Under the pieces are notes generated by a model. The model saw only the letters and a list, made by a program, of their open reading frames with translations. It was not told where the DNA came from and ran no database searches. A stretch of DNA of 64,000 bases, from assembly GCA_039545315.1 (NCBI GenBank), contig BCIM01000014.1:186001-250000 (forward strand). The letters are read 5' to 3'. The DNA is from Kondoa malvinella (lineage: Eukaryota; Basidiomycota; Agaricostilbomycetes; Agaricostilbales; Kondoaceae). The number at the start of each line of letters is the position of its first letter. The stretch's first letter is position 1. Position numbers and translations under genes: made by a program. Shown here piece by piece: positions 47,701 to 60,049 of this stretch.

Positions 47701-50061
47701 GAAGCTGATCGCACGTGTCAGCGCAGAGGGATGCACAGCAATACAAGATCTCACAATACATCGTCTCCCCGAGTAAAGTTTGGAGCAGACATGTCTTGCC
47801 TGATCCAACCGGACCAAAGATGACATTGAGACCTTTGCCAAAGGATAGATTACCAACTTGTAATGCGAAATCGGACTTGCTGCTCCAAGTCGCTGAGACA
47901 TCTTGTGTACTGATTAGGGAATCTGTGGAAGAAGAAGGTGGACTCGATAAGATGTATTTCTCGGTGTCGGGCTCCTTCAGAAATGCGTCGATCCGTCGAA
48001 AGCCAGTCAAAGCAAAGACATAGTCCTGGTCCATGATCAGCTTTACGCTAAAAAAGTCCTGTTCCCACCGACATTCAAGCTCGAGGTAATCCAAGTCACC
48101 GGTCCGGTCAGAAGGAAAGAATAGAAAAAGACCGAGAAGAGCAAAGGCGCTGTGATCGGATTGCCTAGAAGTGTGTAGGCGCATAGCGTGGCGGACGATA
48201 CCAAAGCAACCGTAGACCAATTCTGCGCCCACTGTAGCGTATTGACGATCTGCCGTTTTCTGAGCACCTTCAACTCCGCTTTTCGCAAAGCCCTGATACG
48301 TTCTCCAAAGATTGTTTCGTACGCTGAGAACTTGACCCATCTAATATGCGTGATGGTTTCCTACGAAAAAAAATTAATCCGTGCAAGACCATCTTATCAT
48401 GACTCACTGTAGTTAGACGCAATCGAGCATCGATCAACTTCTGCTGTTCGTTGTAGTACCGGAAGCTGGCAGCTAGCAGCCGATGCCCAATATAGGCGTT
48501 AACGATCATGACAATGATGCCACCCCAGATGGCTTGACCTGTGGTTCTGTACAGCGCGAGTCCAGCAAAAAGGAAACCCAGAGGTGCTTGGAAGAGGACA
48601 ACAGTGATATTTTCTGCCAGCACACTGATGTAGCTAGTTGATAGTATCAGCACCAGTAAGTTAGCAGAGCAGAAAGCCTACTTTGCATTCACAGTGAGCA
48701 AAGACTGTATATGACCTTCATCTGCATTGTCTTTTCTCTCAGCACCGGTCGTCGTGTCCACGCTGTTTGAATGTCGAAAGACCTTGCTAAAGATTTCAAA
48801 AGAAAGAATAGCTTTGATTTTCATGGCCATTGCGAAGGATGATCTTCTTCGAGCTACTTCCAGAGGTTGGGACAGACTCTTGAAAAACCCAAGCGCAATA
48901 GCCAAAAGAACTCCTTTGCGCAATAATGGTCCACCTTCCTGGCCTCTATCAGCGAGGTAATGCAGTAATGCTTCCAATGCGAGACCCTTTGAGATAGAAT
49001 GGAAAGCTGTGAGGATACTGAAGAGGGCTTGCCAAGCTATATCAAGTTTGAAATGCCAGGCCATCTTCCGGAGCGTTGATGTCTTCATTGCGGATGTGTG
49101 GTCTCGATAGGCTTGAGTAGCGTGTGCTGGCTTGATGGAAGCTGGTACGTCCGATATATCTGCTTCTGACAAGACTTTGCGGAAATGCGAAAACATGAAA
49201 CCGTCGGAGCTCATGTTCAGCCAAGAGGACAGCAGTGAGGCGTATTGGCCGCGGATGGGGTCACGAGTTTTGCTGTCTACTTCTACTGCTGTACTTCCAG
49301 AAGCAATGGATGAGGCGTCATCGTCCTGATCAAAGTCGGAGGCGGAAAGGGGGATAGTCGCGTGTGAATCGATGGCTGGAAGCGCCGATTGTACAAAGAA
49401 GATGAGGAGCGAGAGAGCGCCTTCTAATTTCATTGTGTTCGACAGAGGGCCTTGGCTTGAGTATATTTCAACCAAAAGCAAGGCGAAGCATCCCATTTGC
49501 AGAAACGCGCAATGACATTGGAGCGTATAGTGATGAGTTGGTCTTCTGTACATTGCAGTGAGAGCTTTCAGGATGAGAAGAGTCGAGATGTATCCCTATC
49601 CCGTGGTTAGATCAGAGCCGCGCCAGTGCTGAGATGCTCACTTGCACAGACGCCTTGGCTAACAGCACTGAAGCCGTCGCATCCTCATACGAAATAACCC
49701 AGCCAGACAAGAAGCCAGACAGAGCACTGCATAGGAAATCGCAAGCCAGAGCGACTTGCCGCATCCATACAAGCTTCTCTACTTCAACACTTGCTTGTTG
49801 AGATTCTTGCTTCTTGCGATGTTCGAGAATGAACCGCTCAGCTCTTGCGACTGGCGTTGTATCATTCGGCAGTGCAATGGGCTGCTTTTTCGCTGTTTTG
49901 ACCCAAAATACATAGAAGAGAAATGTCACGATAGACAGCGCGATAGCCGACCAGGCAAGGCTCTCTTGGGATATTAGCATTGAGGGTATCAGAGCGGAAT
50001 AGGCAGAATGGGAGAGAGCGAGGACAAAGATTGTCAGCCAGCTCGCGGGCACAGCGTCCAT
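44703..50061 (-). CDS. Full-length ABCC (MRP/YOR1-type) ABC transporter
   Basis: ATP-driven exporter of the multidrug-resistance-protein family, likely vacuolar or plasma membrane. The ATG at 50061 (MDAVPASWLTIFVLALSHSA) opens an N-terminal membrane region of about five helices (TMD0-like). Next come TMD1 and NBD1, with Walker A FGPVGSGKT, signature ILSGGQK (split by an intron), Walker B VILLDDTLAAVDA and H-loop IILVTHAEW. After a charged linker come TMD2 and NBD2, with Walker A GAGKSTL, Q-loop VTQDPVLFKGTIRDNLD, signature NLSAGRKQ, Walker B FLILDEATAMVDA and H-loop IAHRLTTI. All catalytic motifs are intact, including the degenerate NBD1 Asp (LLDDTLAAVD) typical of ABCC. About 20 introns. Substrate unknown. 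Confidence 0.94.
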
Positions 50062-50289
50062 GTTCAGAAGATGTCAGAAGACGGTATCATTTGGTGCAAT
50101 TGTGCAGTGCACTCTTGCTCTGCTGCGTGCTGAGCAGTCCACGCCGCAGCGGCCACAGTTTATATATACAACAGCAAAGTCGTCGAGAGCGGACAAGTCG
50201 CTGCCCAGGGTGATATGTTCGAAATGCATGCCAAGGTGTTGTAGCTCCTTGACAGCCAGTAAATACGTCGTGGATCCCTATACCCAGCA

Positions 50290-51923
50290 ATGCTCTCTGA
50301 TCTACCTCACGACATCCTGCTGCAAATATTGTCGCATGTGGAAATCGCCGAACTCGCTTGTCTAGCTTGCACCTCTTCTGCCTTTCATGCCCTGGTGCTC
50401 AAGCATGGTTATCCGCGATTCTTAATCGGCGTGAGTCTCTGTCACTTGAGTCCGAGACAACGCTCATTCCGCCAAGCTGGATGCCGTGACTATCCCGTCA
50501 GTCCAGCGAGACCGATGCTCTCTGCGCAAGATCAGGCATGCATACTACGTCGAGAAGCACTATGCCGATACTCGTTGTCTGGCTATACCTTGCACACCGC
50601 CTCTGTTGAAGACTCTGCCTGTTCTGCGACTGTTGCGACAGAAATCAGCTTTGCTTGTCACTGCTGGATCGGCATTACGCATAGTGCCTTTCTCAAATGC
50701 TGGAGATGCGTTGCCTTCTACCATGTCGCAAGGACTTGGTATGCATAGGCTTGATGATATCACTTCTGTCGGTCTCTCTTCACCCTAACATGCCCGAATG
50801 ACGCTGATCTACTGCACAGATCTCGCCCGAGCATAAAGATGGAAGCCTGATTATCAGTCACGTATCTGGTCTAGTCCACAGAATCCAGATTCGACTCGAT
50901 TCGCGCGGATGTAGCTTTAAAAGCGTTTCTCGCTTCGATCAACCAAAAGGGACAGTCCAATCAATAGACTTAAAAGGGGACGCGCTAGCTTCCGTGGCTC
51001 AAGTACATAAGAAAGGTCTCATCTCGCTATACAACGCCGCTTCCCCATGGCAAACTTCCAGCACTGTATCACTACCATGCAAGCTTTGGTCCTGCTTACT
51101 CGAACCTACATCTACCCCACGTTGGTGCGCAATCGGTCATAGCAGCAAGCGAACAGACTCGGCCCTTTCCCTCTTCACCAACGATCAAACTTCGCTAGAT
51201 GCTGCTCCTCGCTTATTCGGCGGCAACGAATATACTACTGCAGTTTATGCGCTTTCCTCGCCACACCCTAGCTCTAATATGAACTCGTCAGATCACCTTT
51301 TTGGCGCGTTCTACGACTCCCAAGGTCCGCTTTCACCTGTACAAATCCTTCATAAGCTGATCAGTGTACAGTGAGATTATACGATCTCAGGCTAGCAGAT
51401 GAAGGAGGCAAATTGCAACCTACACAAACAATGGGCGAACGCTGGAACGAAGATCCGCTTTATTCAATAGCGACTGCCGGAAAATGCGGGCATTATTTGG
51501 CTGTAGGAACCGCGCGACATTCGAAGATTCGGCTGTATGAGTGAGTTATTGATGCAGGCATTCCAGCCATTCTGTACTGATACGAAGGCAGTTTGAGGAA
51601 GCATGTGGAGGCTGTTTCAATCTTTGCGACTGGTGAAGCGTCCCCGGTCTATTCTTTAGGTTAGTTGCCACACACATATCGAGATCAGGTCTCAGAAGTA
51701 TTATGCAGATGCGGAACACTCTCGCATCTTTGCAGCTTCGGACAAGCAAGCGTATATGCTGGATTTCGGCGCACTACAAAACAGGGAGAAGATTAAGCAG
51801 AGCTCAACTTCCCTGCCTTGCCATCCTCGAGTAAGCTATGCGCGCCCAACGTAAATGCCAGCTGACATTGATCAGTTCTACCATCATTCCGAATCGCTGG
51901 TCTTGAAGCAGCATGTAATGTAG
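50290..51923 (+). CDS. F-box protein with WD40-like repeats
   Basis: Probable substrate receptor of an SCF ubiquitin ligase. The F-box is at the very N-terminus: MLSDLPHDILLQILSHVEIA followed by ELACLACTSSAFHALVLKHG. After an intron, YYVEKHYADTRCLAIPCTPP and LLVTAGSALRIVPFSNAG begin a beta-propeller-like part with repeats ending in Ile/Leu-x-hydrophobic (VHRIQIRLD, LISLYN, VRLYDLRLADEGG, HYLAVGTARHSKIRLYD, AYMLDFG). The WD dipeptides are degenerate. The last exon reads FYHHSESLVLKQHVM, stop at 51921-51923. It is divergent from the ABC transporter gene, 228 bp between starts. About six introns. No specific substrate can be inferred. Confidence 0.78.
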
Positions 51924-52144
51924 CAAGCACGACCAAAGGGATGCTGTGTACTTCTGTAAATTCATTATTTCGTTCAGGTGTATCTAAATGCCAGCCAATT
52001 GAACCGAATACAAGTGGCAACGCAGGCCCAAACTCCCCTATGAATGGATATAACACAAATTCCCTAGTACAGTTACAAACTCCCTAGTCTTCAGAGAAAC
52101 TCAATGGCCATTGTACAGCAAGACGCTGCAAGGAAGACGTCAAC

Positions 52145-55100
52145 CTAGATCCGCGAGGCGAGAATGGAGCCTACTGGTATTAATTCGCCTTCATCCCTAC
52201 CCTCTAGCTCTTCATCGTCATCTTCCTTTACTCGTGCTGTCCAAACAGCATACTCGTCCAAACTTTCTTCGTATTCTCGTAGCCCCCGAATAGCATACGG
52301 ATGCTGGTGTTGGGGATATGGCGGTAGTTGCCTGAAGTGCTTTGGTATTTGCGGAACAGGCTCATGCGATTCTGCGAGTAGATCAAGAGCAGCTGGAGGT
52401 AGCAGACTTTGTCGCTTGGAGAATCGCTTGGACACTCTAGGCGACGGCGTGACCGAGTTAGGTCGTCGAGGCGTAGCTCCATTGACCATGGATGTCCTGT
52501 TGCTTCGCAAACTACCGCGCTTTGACTTTCGGCCTTCCATCTTAGGCATGCCATTCTCGAACTGTACGCGTCATATCTTGTCAGTTTCGAAAACAAGCAA
52601 GATTGCAACGCACCTCAAAGTGATAGAAGTCACTTTGATCGGGACCTGGCGAGGAAGGCTTGTATGGAAAGGTATTGTCAGAGCTTTGATCTTCTGCCTC
52701 GAGCAATGTCGGACTGGATGCTCGCGGTTTCTTATCTTTTGCAGTTCCAGCATTTGAGATCGTGAGGTTTGATGATGATGGAGTTGTATCAGATGATGCT
52801 GACTGCGGAAGATGTACGCTATGTACTTCGGCGCCGGAAGGCAGGGTATAAGGATAGGTCGCCATTTCAGGCAGATCCCGACGATTCCGAGGACTCTTCT
52901 TCGCTGCTTGTTGAGTGACTTTGCCAGGCTGAAGATTGTCCTTAAACCAGTTGACCATCTTTGACATCTTTGGCTTTCCTTTGCGCGACTTGCCGTCAGC
53001 ATCGGTATGATGGCCATTGTGAGCATGCCATGGGTCTGCCCCTTCGTCGTCGGAGGAAGGTGAAATATCGCCTGAGCTTTGGGTGCCTGTTACACCTTCA
53101 AGCAGTTCATCGATAGTCCAAGGCTGGTCTGCCACGCCTCTTGTTGAGTCGATCGAAGAGCGATGGCTGTCGAACAAATCGTCATCTGGCAAATCATCTA
53201 GAGGATCGAGCTCGTTGTATCTTGTCCGGATGCTTTCGAGCTGCGCATTGAAGGCCTGCAAGGTGTAGACGATCTGGGAGTCTTTGATGTCCATCGGCCG
53301 GCCATCGTTCGCAGTACCCAGACGACTGAGCTTCCAGACAATGAGGCGAACGAAGTACCTGTACAAGCCATGAGTCGTACTGCCTCGATAACAGAAGAGC
53401 AAGCTTACCCTCGGACCGAAGTGTTCCAGAAGAGGAACAGGCGGCGGAAGGTTTCTGGGTTCAACAAGACATTCATGCATAGTTGTTCGCGATCGTCTGG
53501 CCGCAGAGTGAATCTGGTACCCTTCATCAGCAATCCATCGAATGGAAGGAATTGAGCTCACGTCTCAAATTGCGAATAGATGAAGGTGATGGTCCGCATC
53601 AGTGCAATAGTGTTGTCTGCTTTGCTGAAGATGGTGTGAACGAAGGAGAGAATGAAGGTGGTGTCAAACATGTCGAGGGCGTTCAAAGCCGGTCGCCAGA
53701 CGACCATTTCTTGATTCGGAGACGGTATATGTGTACAGACAGTGTAGAAGAGGCCTTCGATGAAATCTAGAAGGAGGAAGATACCTCGAGCGTCGAACAG
53801 ACTTGTCCGCTTGACGACTGCTCTGAGCCAGACTTGAAGCATGCCGCCGAAGAAACGCCGCCGTGAAAGACCCTCAAAAGTGTCGGCTTCTGGATCCGCT
53901 ATAGGTCTCGCTGGTCCACCAACAATGTCCAAGATGGTGGAGACTACTCTTCGATTTGCATGTTCGAGCACTTTGGGCTTTGCCGCCATGGATAAATTGG
54001 CTGACTCTTGGGTATTCAGGTTGTTATTGTTTGGTCCCAAAGTGGTGACTGATCGCAAATTGCGATGAATGAGGGAATCCACCTTCTCAAGTAGTGAAGC
54101 GGCGAGGAAGAGAAAGCCTGGAGCGGAAACAGCTTCGAAAGGCGAGACGAAAGCTTCTGGCTGCCCTTGAAGATCGTTCGGAGGATGTAGATAGGCTGCT
54201 AGCTGTCGGTGGTAGGCACGATAGAAAGCGAAAGGTAGATCAGAGTCGGATGCTTGCCAACGGATAAGCCAATTCCCGTTCATGCGGATCGCGTGCTCGT
54301 TTGACTGGACCAAGTAAGAGGTATCCGATGGTGCTAATGGCGAGAGCAGATTCGAGTATGTGTGAAGACTCTTGTAACACAGATGATTGAGATGCTCGGG
54401 AAAGATGTCTGGCCTCTGAGGCGGCGGCGATCGGCTAGCAGTAACATGTATCTCTTCTAGTACCCGCTTGAGGTCTTGCCGCTTGACTTGGGGTAAAAGG
54501 CGCAGTAGCTTTTCGCCAACACCTTCAATCCGGAAGAATGCGATTGCGAATAGCCGGCCGGAAAAGCTGAGAGTGTTTGCGTATACGGCCTTTTCCTGTA
54601 AACCGAGAGCAACCTTTAAGCTACATCTGAGGAGCATAGAGTACGTCGGCTTACGTTCAGCTTATCTACAGCAAAGCTCAATATAGCAATGAGCGAATCC
54701 CTGAAGCGCTCTTCTGCAGCTGGATCGTGGGCTAGAATCTCGCCAGACAGGCACACACTGTACGAATGCGTCAGCTCAGGCGGAGCAAGCTGATTGTCGC
54801 CTACCTTTCGAGAATCCCAGCAACGCCATCTAAACAAGCGCCTCGATTACTCGGGGCATTCTTCAGCTCGGCGGCGAGCACATCAAGCCAGCTGAAGAGG
54901 ATCTGCCGTTGTCGTGCTGCCTGACTCCGATCTGCAGCTAGCCGTTCTTGGCCGAGATCTGCACGTCGCAGAAAGACCAGCAATACAGTCTGAATGATGT
55001 TGAATCGGTCCGGTTGAGCTATACTGAGTGCTTGCAGGTACCTATCACAAAGAGTGAGCATGAACCTCCAATGCGTGGTGTTGTTGACTTACGCTTGCAA

Positions 55101-57668
55101 GGCATCTTCAAGCTGTATCCAAGCAGCTGATCTCGCCGTATCTGACCCAACACCAGAATCTGAAGGGTAGCTCCGTTTCTTCCATACCAGTTGAGGCGGA
55201 GGTGGTGTCATCGCTCGTGCAGGCGGAGCAGGTGTCAAAGGTGTCCTCGGTCCGGAAGTGGCTGTCGGCAAGTCTGTTGCAGCATTCTCCAGTTTGCGCT
55301 GAGCGACCAGTATAGGTACGCTCGTTCGAACAGGTTTGGGCGAAGCAGCAGCAACAGGCATCGAGTCCCGCTGGATGTTGTGCACCAATGTTGATTCAGC
55401 TGAAGGTCCTTGAAAAGTTCCAGCTCGATTCCGTTTGACTCGAACAGCCAGAGTGACGGCTGTATCATCCATGTCATTTTCTTCTACTTCATCGTCTGCC
55501 GTCTCTGCGCCTAGATCGAAGGAAGAGGTTGATCGAAGGGAGAGACTAGATCGCTCTGAAACAGCTGAAGAGTCTGTTTGAAGGATTGCCAACTTGGCCA
55601 ATTTTTCGGATGCCAGCATCTGTCACCACCATCAGAGTCATACTCTTGCGAGAAAAGTTAGACCGAGACAGCTGACCAGTAATCGTTCAGTCGTCGGTCG
55701 TCTATCCGCCTCGTCCGGATCAGCAGGTTCAGGCGGAACAGCAGAATATTTCCTCGCATGACTTTCTCTAGGCGGTTCCGGTCTTTTACTCGGTCTAGGT
55801 TGAGGTGGAGCCGCATGGACCGTTGCGGCAGAAGAAGCTGTAGATCGCTTGCTTATCCTCGAGGTATCTTCACTTTGCATATCCACCACTGGCGGATGTG
55901 AAATTGATCGCGACCTTTCTCGCTCGGAGCCAATAGCAATGTGAGAGCTGTTTCGACCATTGAACGCTGGCATGCAACCAGCAGGCGGTGAAGGTCTTTC
56001 AGGTTGTGGATGATACTGCTGCTGTTGATGCTGATAGAGAGGATTCGCGATGCCTTTCGATTGTTCTGATTTATGCTGGTCGAGTAGGTTGGAAGAAGAA
56101 GTGCGGGACATGAGGCTCTTGCCGCTTTTGGTGAATTTGGCTACTGCTGCGCTCATTGCTGTTTTCCGCATACTGTTTGTCCTTGAGTGCGATTGTTGTG
56201 TTTGTTGAGGCATAGGAGGAGGAGGTTCAGTATCCGCCCTGACAGGTTGTTTACGAGGTGTAGGAGGTAAAGACTTGTTCAGGTTTGATAAAGAGCGTCG
56301 AACAGCTGCTGAACCGGGTGTGAGGGAAGTTGCCGAGCTGTTTAATATAGGAGAGAGGTTGGATGACCGGTTACCGGAAGAAGAGCTAAGATCAAGATCG
56401 GAATGAGACTGCTGGCGCTGCATGTAGGAGATGCTTGATATAGCTGAAGCGTTGCTGTCTCTTCTCGAATGCGATGTCGCTGTGAACGTTCGATCAGCAC
56501 AAATATGCAGAGGAGCAACAGACCAATCTAGCTCACCTTGGTTGAATCCCATACTTCTCCCACTCCCACTACTCGAATTTGCCTGATGCCCTCTGCTGAA
56601 CGCGGGCTTGGGCGTTGAACTCCTAGGCTGATCATGCTCATCCATCAACATGCTCAAGCTACTCAAAGGCCTAGACTCTGGTAACGGCACTCCGACTCCT
56701 TCAGGTCTTTCTTCCGGTAATGGTATAACAGTAGTAGACAGCGAAAGACTATCGGAATAAGCCATCGTGTCTTCTTCTTCTTCATCGACTCCATTCTCTC
56801 GGACGGAGGGTAGCTTGATGGCAGAACCGAAATTGTCTAGTCCAAGATCAAAAGTCGTTTCGAATGATGAACCGAAATCAATGTCAAGTGAAAAAGTGGG
56901 TAGATCTAGAGTTGGTGCTTCTTCTCTAGGCGGACCTAGTGTAGTTGTACTTCTCCCTAGATCTGGCTGGAGCAGTGATGATTCGCTTCGATGGAAAGAT
57001 AGGTAGGACTGTGATTGGATTTGACTATGAGTTGGATAAGGATGTCGATCTAATTGAGATGATTTGGTACTTTGCGGAGCTCGGGAAGCAGGCGTAGGTG
57101 TATGGACTTCAGAAGTGGCTGCTGTTGAATCAGAATGTGAAGAATCGTCTGAAGGTGCCATTGGGGATAACGAGCGAGTTGGAGGAGAAGGAGGATACAA
57201 AGCGTGTTGCGTCGAAGCATATGGGTGCCGTTGAGTGAGGGTCGGACTTGCCCAAGGTGGTGATTGACTATTCTCCCTCGCCGTGTGGTTGGCGGACCAA
57301 TCGTCTGGACTTGGTCTTTCGCTGGCTGTCCAAGCAAACGCAGTAGGTGTTGCTCGTCCCGAAATTGTCACGTCCTCGTCCACCGGCAAGGATTGCATGC
57401 TCTCGCCTCTTCCTTTTCTCGATGCTAACGAAACATCCGGATTATCGTTCAATGGTAATGATCTTGATTTCGAATGAGTCAATGAACTAGTCGAAGCGAA
57501 CAGAGGTAGGATGTCTTTCGTCTTGTGTGACGGTTCAGGCGAATGCGCTGTGAAATAGCTTGCGGATGCAGAAGACATGTCTGGCGTGCCATTTGATGAA
57601 CGCGAAGAGTCGAAAGAGGTATCCATGAATGGACTAGCGCTCCGTCTGAAAGATTGATAGTCTGTCAT
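52145..57668 (-). CDS. Large DUF1765 / UPF0592 family protein
   Basis: A very long protein (about 1600 residues) from the ATG at 57668 (MTDYQSFRRSASPFMDTSFD). The first about 680 residues are low-complexity, Ser/Pro-rich and almost intronless. A conserved region follows from about 55000 to 53300: ANTLSFSGRLFAIAFFRIEG, LNHLCYKSLHTYSNLLSPLA, GNWLIRWQASDSDLPFAFYR with AYHRQLA, FLFLAASLLEKVDSLIHRNL, then VSTILDIVGGPARPIADPEA and FLLLDFIEGLFYTVCTHIPS. The order and wording fit the fungal DUF1765 family (fission yeast relatives are annotated UPF0592, of unknown function). The C-terminus is basic and Ser-rich. Multiple introns interrupt the conserved half. No catalytic motif is seen. Its 3' end is 221 bp from the F-box gene stop. 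Confidence 0.8.
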
Positions 57669-58272
57669 CTCGCAAAGGGCGTCTGTTCTTTTGTGTGTCA
57701 CGTTGACTTGCGCCCAAGTGGTATTGGGTCACGAGCGTTCCAAACGATTGTCAGACAAGGCGCGGTCTTGTGCTCAATAAGCTTGAAGTGGTAGATTCTT
57801 CCACATAACACGAAGACACACGAGCTTTGACTTGTCTTTACTCTTTGAATGCCAATGAAGGGGGCCCTTCAGCAACTGGTAAAGCTGGACAGGCGATTTC
57901 AACTTGACAGGAGTAGGGTAGCCGATGCAGAAACACAGAAGGCTCGTCGAATGCGCCCAAGCTTTGTTGCTGCTGCCTTCTCGACTCTTCTGACGCAAAG
58001 GAAGTGAAGTCGCGCAAATGAATTCGCCCCTTGCAACAAGGTCACACGCTCGTGTAGGTATCTCCTCCAGCTGCGATTTGGGGTATCGAGTATACTGAGC
58101 TGGACAGAGCCAGCTGTGCTCGACTGCAAAGAGCCGGCAAGCGCACCTACCCCTTCTTGCAAGTTTGCACGTGCCGCTTTTTATTTTTCGAAACTCTACA
58201 AGTCTGGCTTCCGCATTCTTAAATCCTCACAATCTCACCCTCTATCTGCCACCCATAGCAAGAACAGCCAGC
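57669..58272. promoter_or_regulatory. Divergent promoter region, DUF1765 gene / TRM112
   Basis: 604 bp between start codons. A 264-nt reverse-strand frame (57899-58162) lacks family content. Pyrimidine-rich sequence precedes the TRM112 ATG (ctcacaatctcaccctctatctgccaccc). No operator was assigned. Confidence 0.4.
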
Positions 58273-58859
58273 ATGCGTCTGATAACACACAACCTACTAG
58301 CCTGTCACGCAGCACCAGGAGGCAAAGCATGCGTCTCACCTGCGAATTTTCCACTCGCTTTCCAAGATGTTACAAGACTCGAAACGTCTGAAGCTGAACT
58401 GAACCCAGAATTTTTAAGAGGCTTTGTGCATAAATTGGATTGGCCGGCTCTAGTTACTGCTTCTAGACAGGTGCGTTTGCTTTTCATTCAGGCCCTACTT
58501 TGGAGCTCATGCAGGGTATGATAGTTGGGGGATGAGAGTCTACCTGAGATATTACCGGATCTAGGGGATGATGAGACAGAAACGACAGAGGAACAACAGA
58601 ATGCGCTACAGGTGTTGCATCACGTTTTGCTCGAGGTGCGTCTCACCACTGCAGATTGAGTGTACGCTCATTGCGTGCAATGATAACACGCGCAGATCCA
58701 CGTACAAGATGGAGCAATGGTCTGCCCGAGCTGTGGACATATCTATCAGATTCGAGATGGAATACCGAACATGGTGCGTAACAGGTACAAGTAAAAGTGT
58801 TTCGACGCTTACCATGTACTGTACTGCAGTTGCTGGCCGAACATGAGATCAAGCGATAG
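58273..58859 (+). CDS. TRM112: Multifunctional methyltransferase subunit TRM112
   Basis: Small zinc protein that activates several SAM methyltransferases (tRNA, 18S rRNA and eRF1 modifiers such as Trm9, Trm11, Bud23 and Mtq2). Four exons: MRLITHNLLACHAAPGGKAC to VTASRQ (58273-58470), LGDESLPEILPDLGDDETET to HHVLLE, IHVQDGAMVCPSCGHIYQIR to DGIPNM, and LLAEHEIKR with the stop at 58857-58859. MRLITHN, NPEFLRGFVHKLDW, the C-P-x-C zinc half-site and the GIPNMLLAEHE end are family hallmarks. The first intron carries its acceptor at ...atgatag before LGDES. A degenerate copy of the last intron and exon lies downstream. Confidence 0.95.
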
Positions 58860-58880
58860 AGAGTATTTACTGTATGATTG

Positions 58881-59076
58881 GAACAGCCAGCATCCAAACG
58901 GATCAAAATGCATATACGGTGCGTGACAGGCTGAAGTGAAGCGTTTCGACGCTTACTTCAAGATCTCCGTTGCACAGACACTGGCCGAGCTCAGGATCAG
59001 CGATCAAAGCTTCTCAGCCAGAACAAAGGGACTCAGAGAAGGAGACAACCGAAGAGAAGAATGCGATATTGAATAG
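58881..59076 (+). repeat. Degenerate tandem copy of the TRM112 3' end, possible alternative last exon
   Basis: 58919-59004 aligns by eye with 58774-58860 (the last intron and exon of TRM112) at an offset of about 145 bp. Shared blocks are gtgcgt.acagg, gtttcgacgctta, ctggccgа-like ctggccga and gatca..gcgat. An AG acceptor at 58977 is followed by an open frame of 32 codons (TLAELRISDQSFSARTKGL..., stop 59074-59076) in the same phase as the genuine last exon. Just before the copy, 58881-58893 repeats gaacagccagcat, which also precedes the TRM112 start codon (58262-58274). Confidence 0.6.
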
Positions 59077-59365
59077 CCATAATCGATGTTCAGCATTGGT
59101 CAACCCAGTCGAGCGAAGAACCAGCACGCCTTCGCAAGACTTCGCTCTCTTGCATGCTTTTGTTGTCGCAGTATCATTCACATCAGCTTTCCACCAGCAC
59201 CCTTGCTCAATGAATCATCAAGACAAGAGTATACGACCAAGGTGTTCTTTAGCAGTATATTCGGCGATAGAACAGGTCTTGAGTAGCAGAGGCAAATATC
59301 ACAAACATGCAATGTAATGCCATCAGGTACAAATACAAATATCTCTGTGCCCACACATAGTCCAT

Positions 59366-59997
59366 CTAGTCCTCGTCTACTATCCTAATACCACTCTCCT
59401 GTGCTCTCGGGGCTTGCTGAACCGGTTCCTTCTCTTCCTTGTGCTCCTCGTCTTTACTTTCCATAGCCAAAGCAGCCGCACTCGGTTTCAAGGTGAATTC
59501 TTGCTGCAACTTGGGCTTCTTGTTAACAGCTCCATCCAGAGCTTCTTCAACATCCTCCTCTTCAACTTGTTTCGCAGTTCGTTTCCCCTTTTTCTTTGCT
59601 CGTTTAGCTCGATTCTTGTTCAACTTTGCGTCTGAAATAGCTTCTGCCGCTGCTCTTTTCTCTTCCGCTTCCCTAATCGTTCGACTCTGCTCTCACATCA
59701 GTCAAATTCCTACCTTGTTGAACAAAATCATCTAGAAGTAACCTTCTCATCCTCTTCTTCCATCAACCTAATCCTCTCATACTCCCTCCGCCTGGCTTGT
59801 TTATACACATGAAATTCACCCGATCCTGCACCCGCACTAGACCCTTGAACGTTCTTCATCATTTCTTTCGGTGCTCGTAACTCTTTCACTTGAGGCGCAT
59901 CGGGGATATAAGCTGCTTTAGTAGGGTTGGCTAGCAAACGTGCAAGTTGGGAAGCTTGTTGCTCTGATGCGGTTAAAGGTCGCTTCTTTTCCGACAT
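59366..59997 (-). CDS. PRKRIP1-like (DUF1168) nuclear protein
   Basis: Homologue of PRKR-interacting protein 1, a basic protein seen in late spliceosomal complexes in animals. The ATG at 59997 gives MSEKKRPLTASEQQASQLAR, followed by the conserved block LANPTKAAYIPDAPQVKELR, PKEMMKNVQGSSAGAGSGEF and HVYKQARRREYERIRLMEEE. One intron at about 59676-59741 separates a Lys/Arg-rich second part (KLNKNRAKRAKKKGKRTAKQ) and an acidic tail ending ESGIRIVDED. Length about 190 residues fits the family. The function is taken from animal relatives and is not proven in fungi. The start codon is only 52 bp from that of the next gene, head to head. Confidence 0.88.
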
Positions 59998-60049
59998 GAT
60001 GGTTGGACCTTGACCCAGCATTCAGCGATTATTCAAGTGGTGTGCCAAA

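Noticed and set aside
52164..52757. Forward frame of 197 codons starting at an ATG
   Set aside because: It is antisense to the C-terminal exons of the DUF1765 gene and has no recognisable domain; low-complexity Ser runs mirror the other strand.
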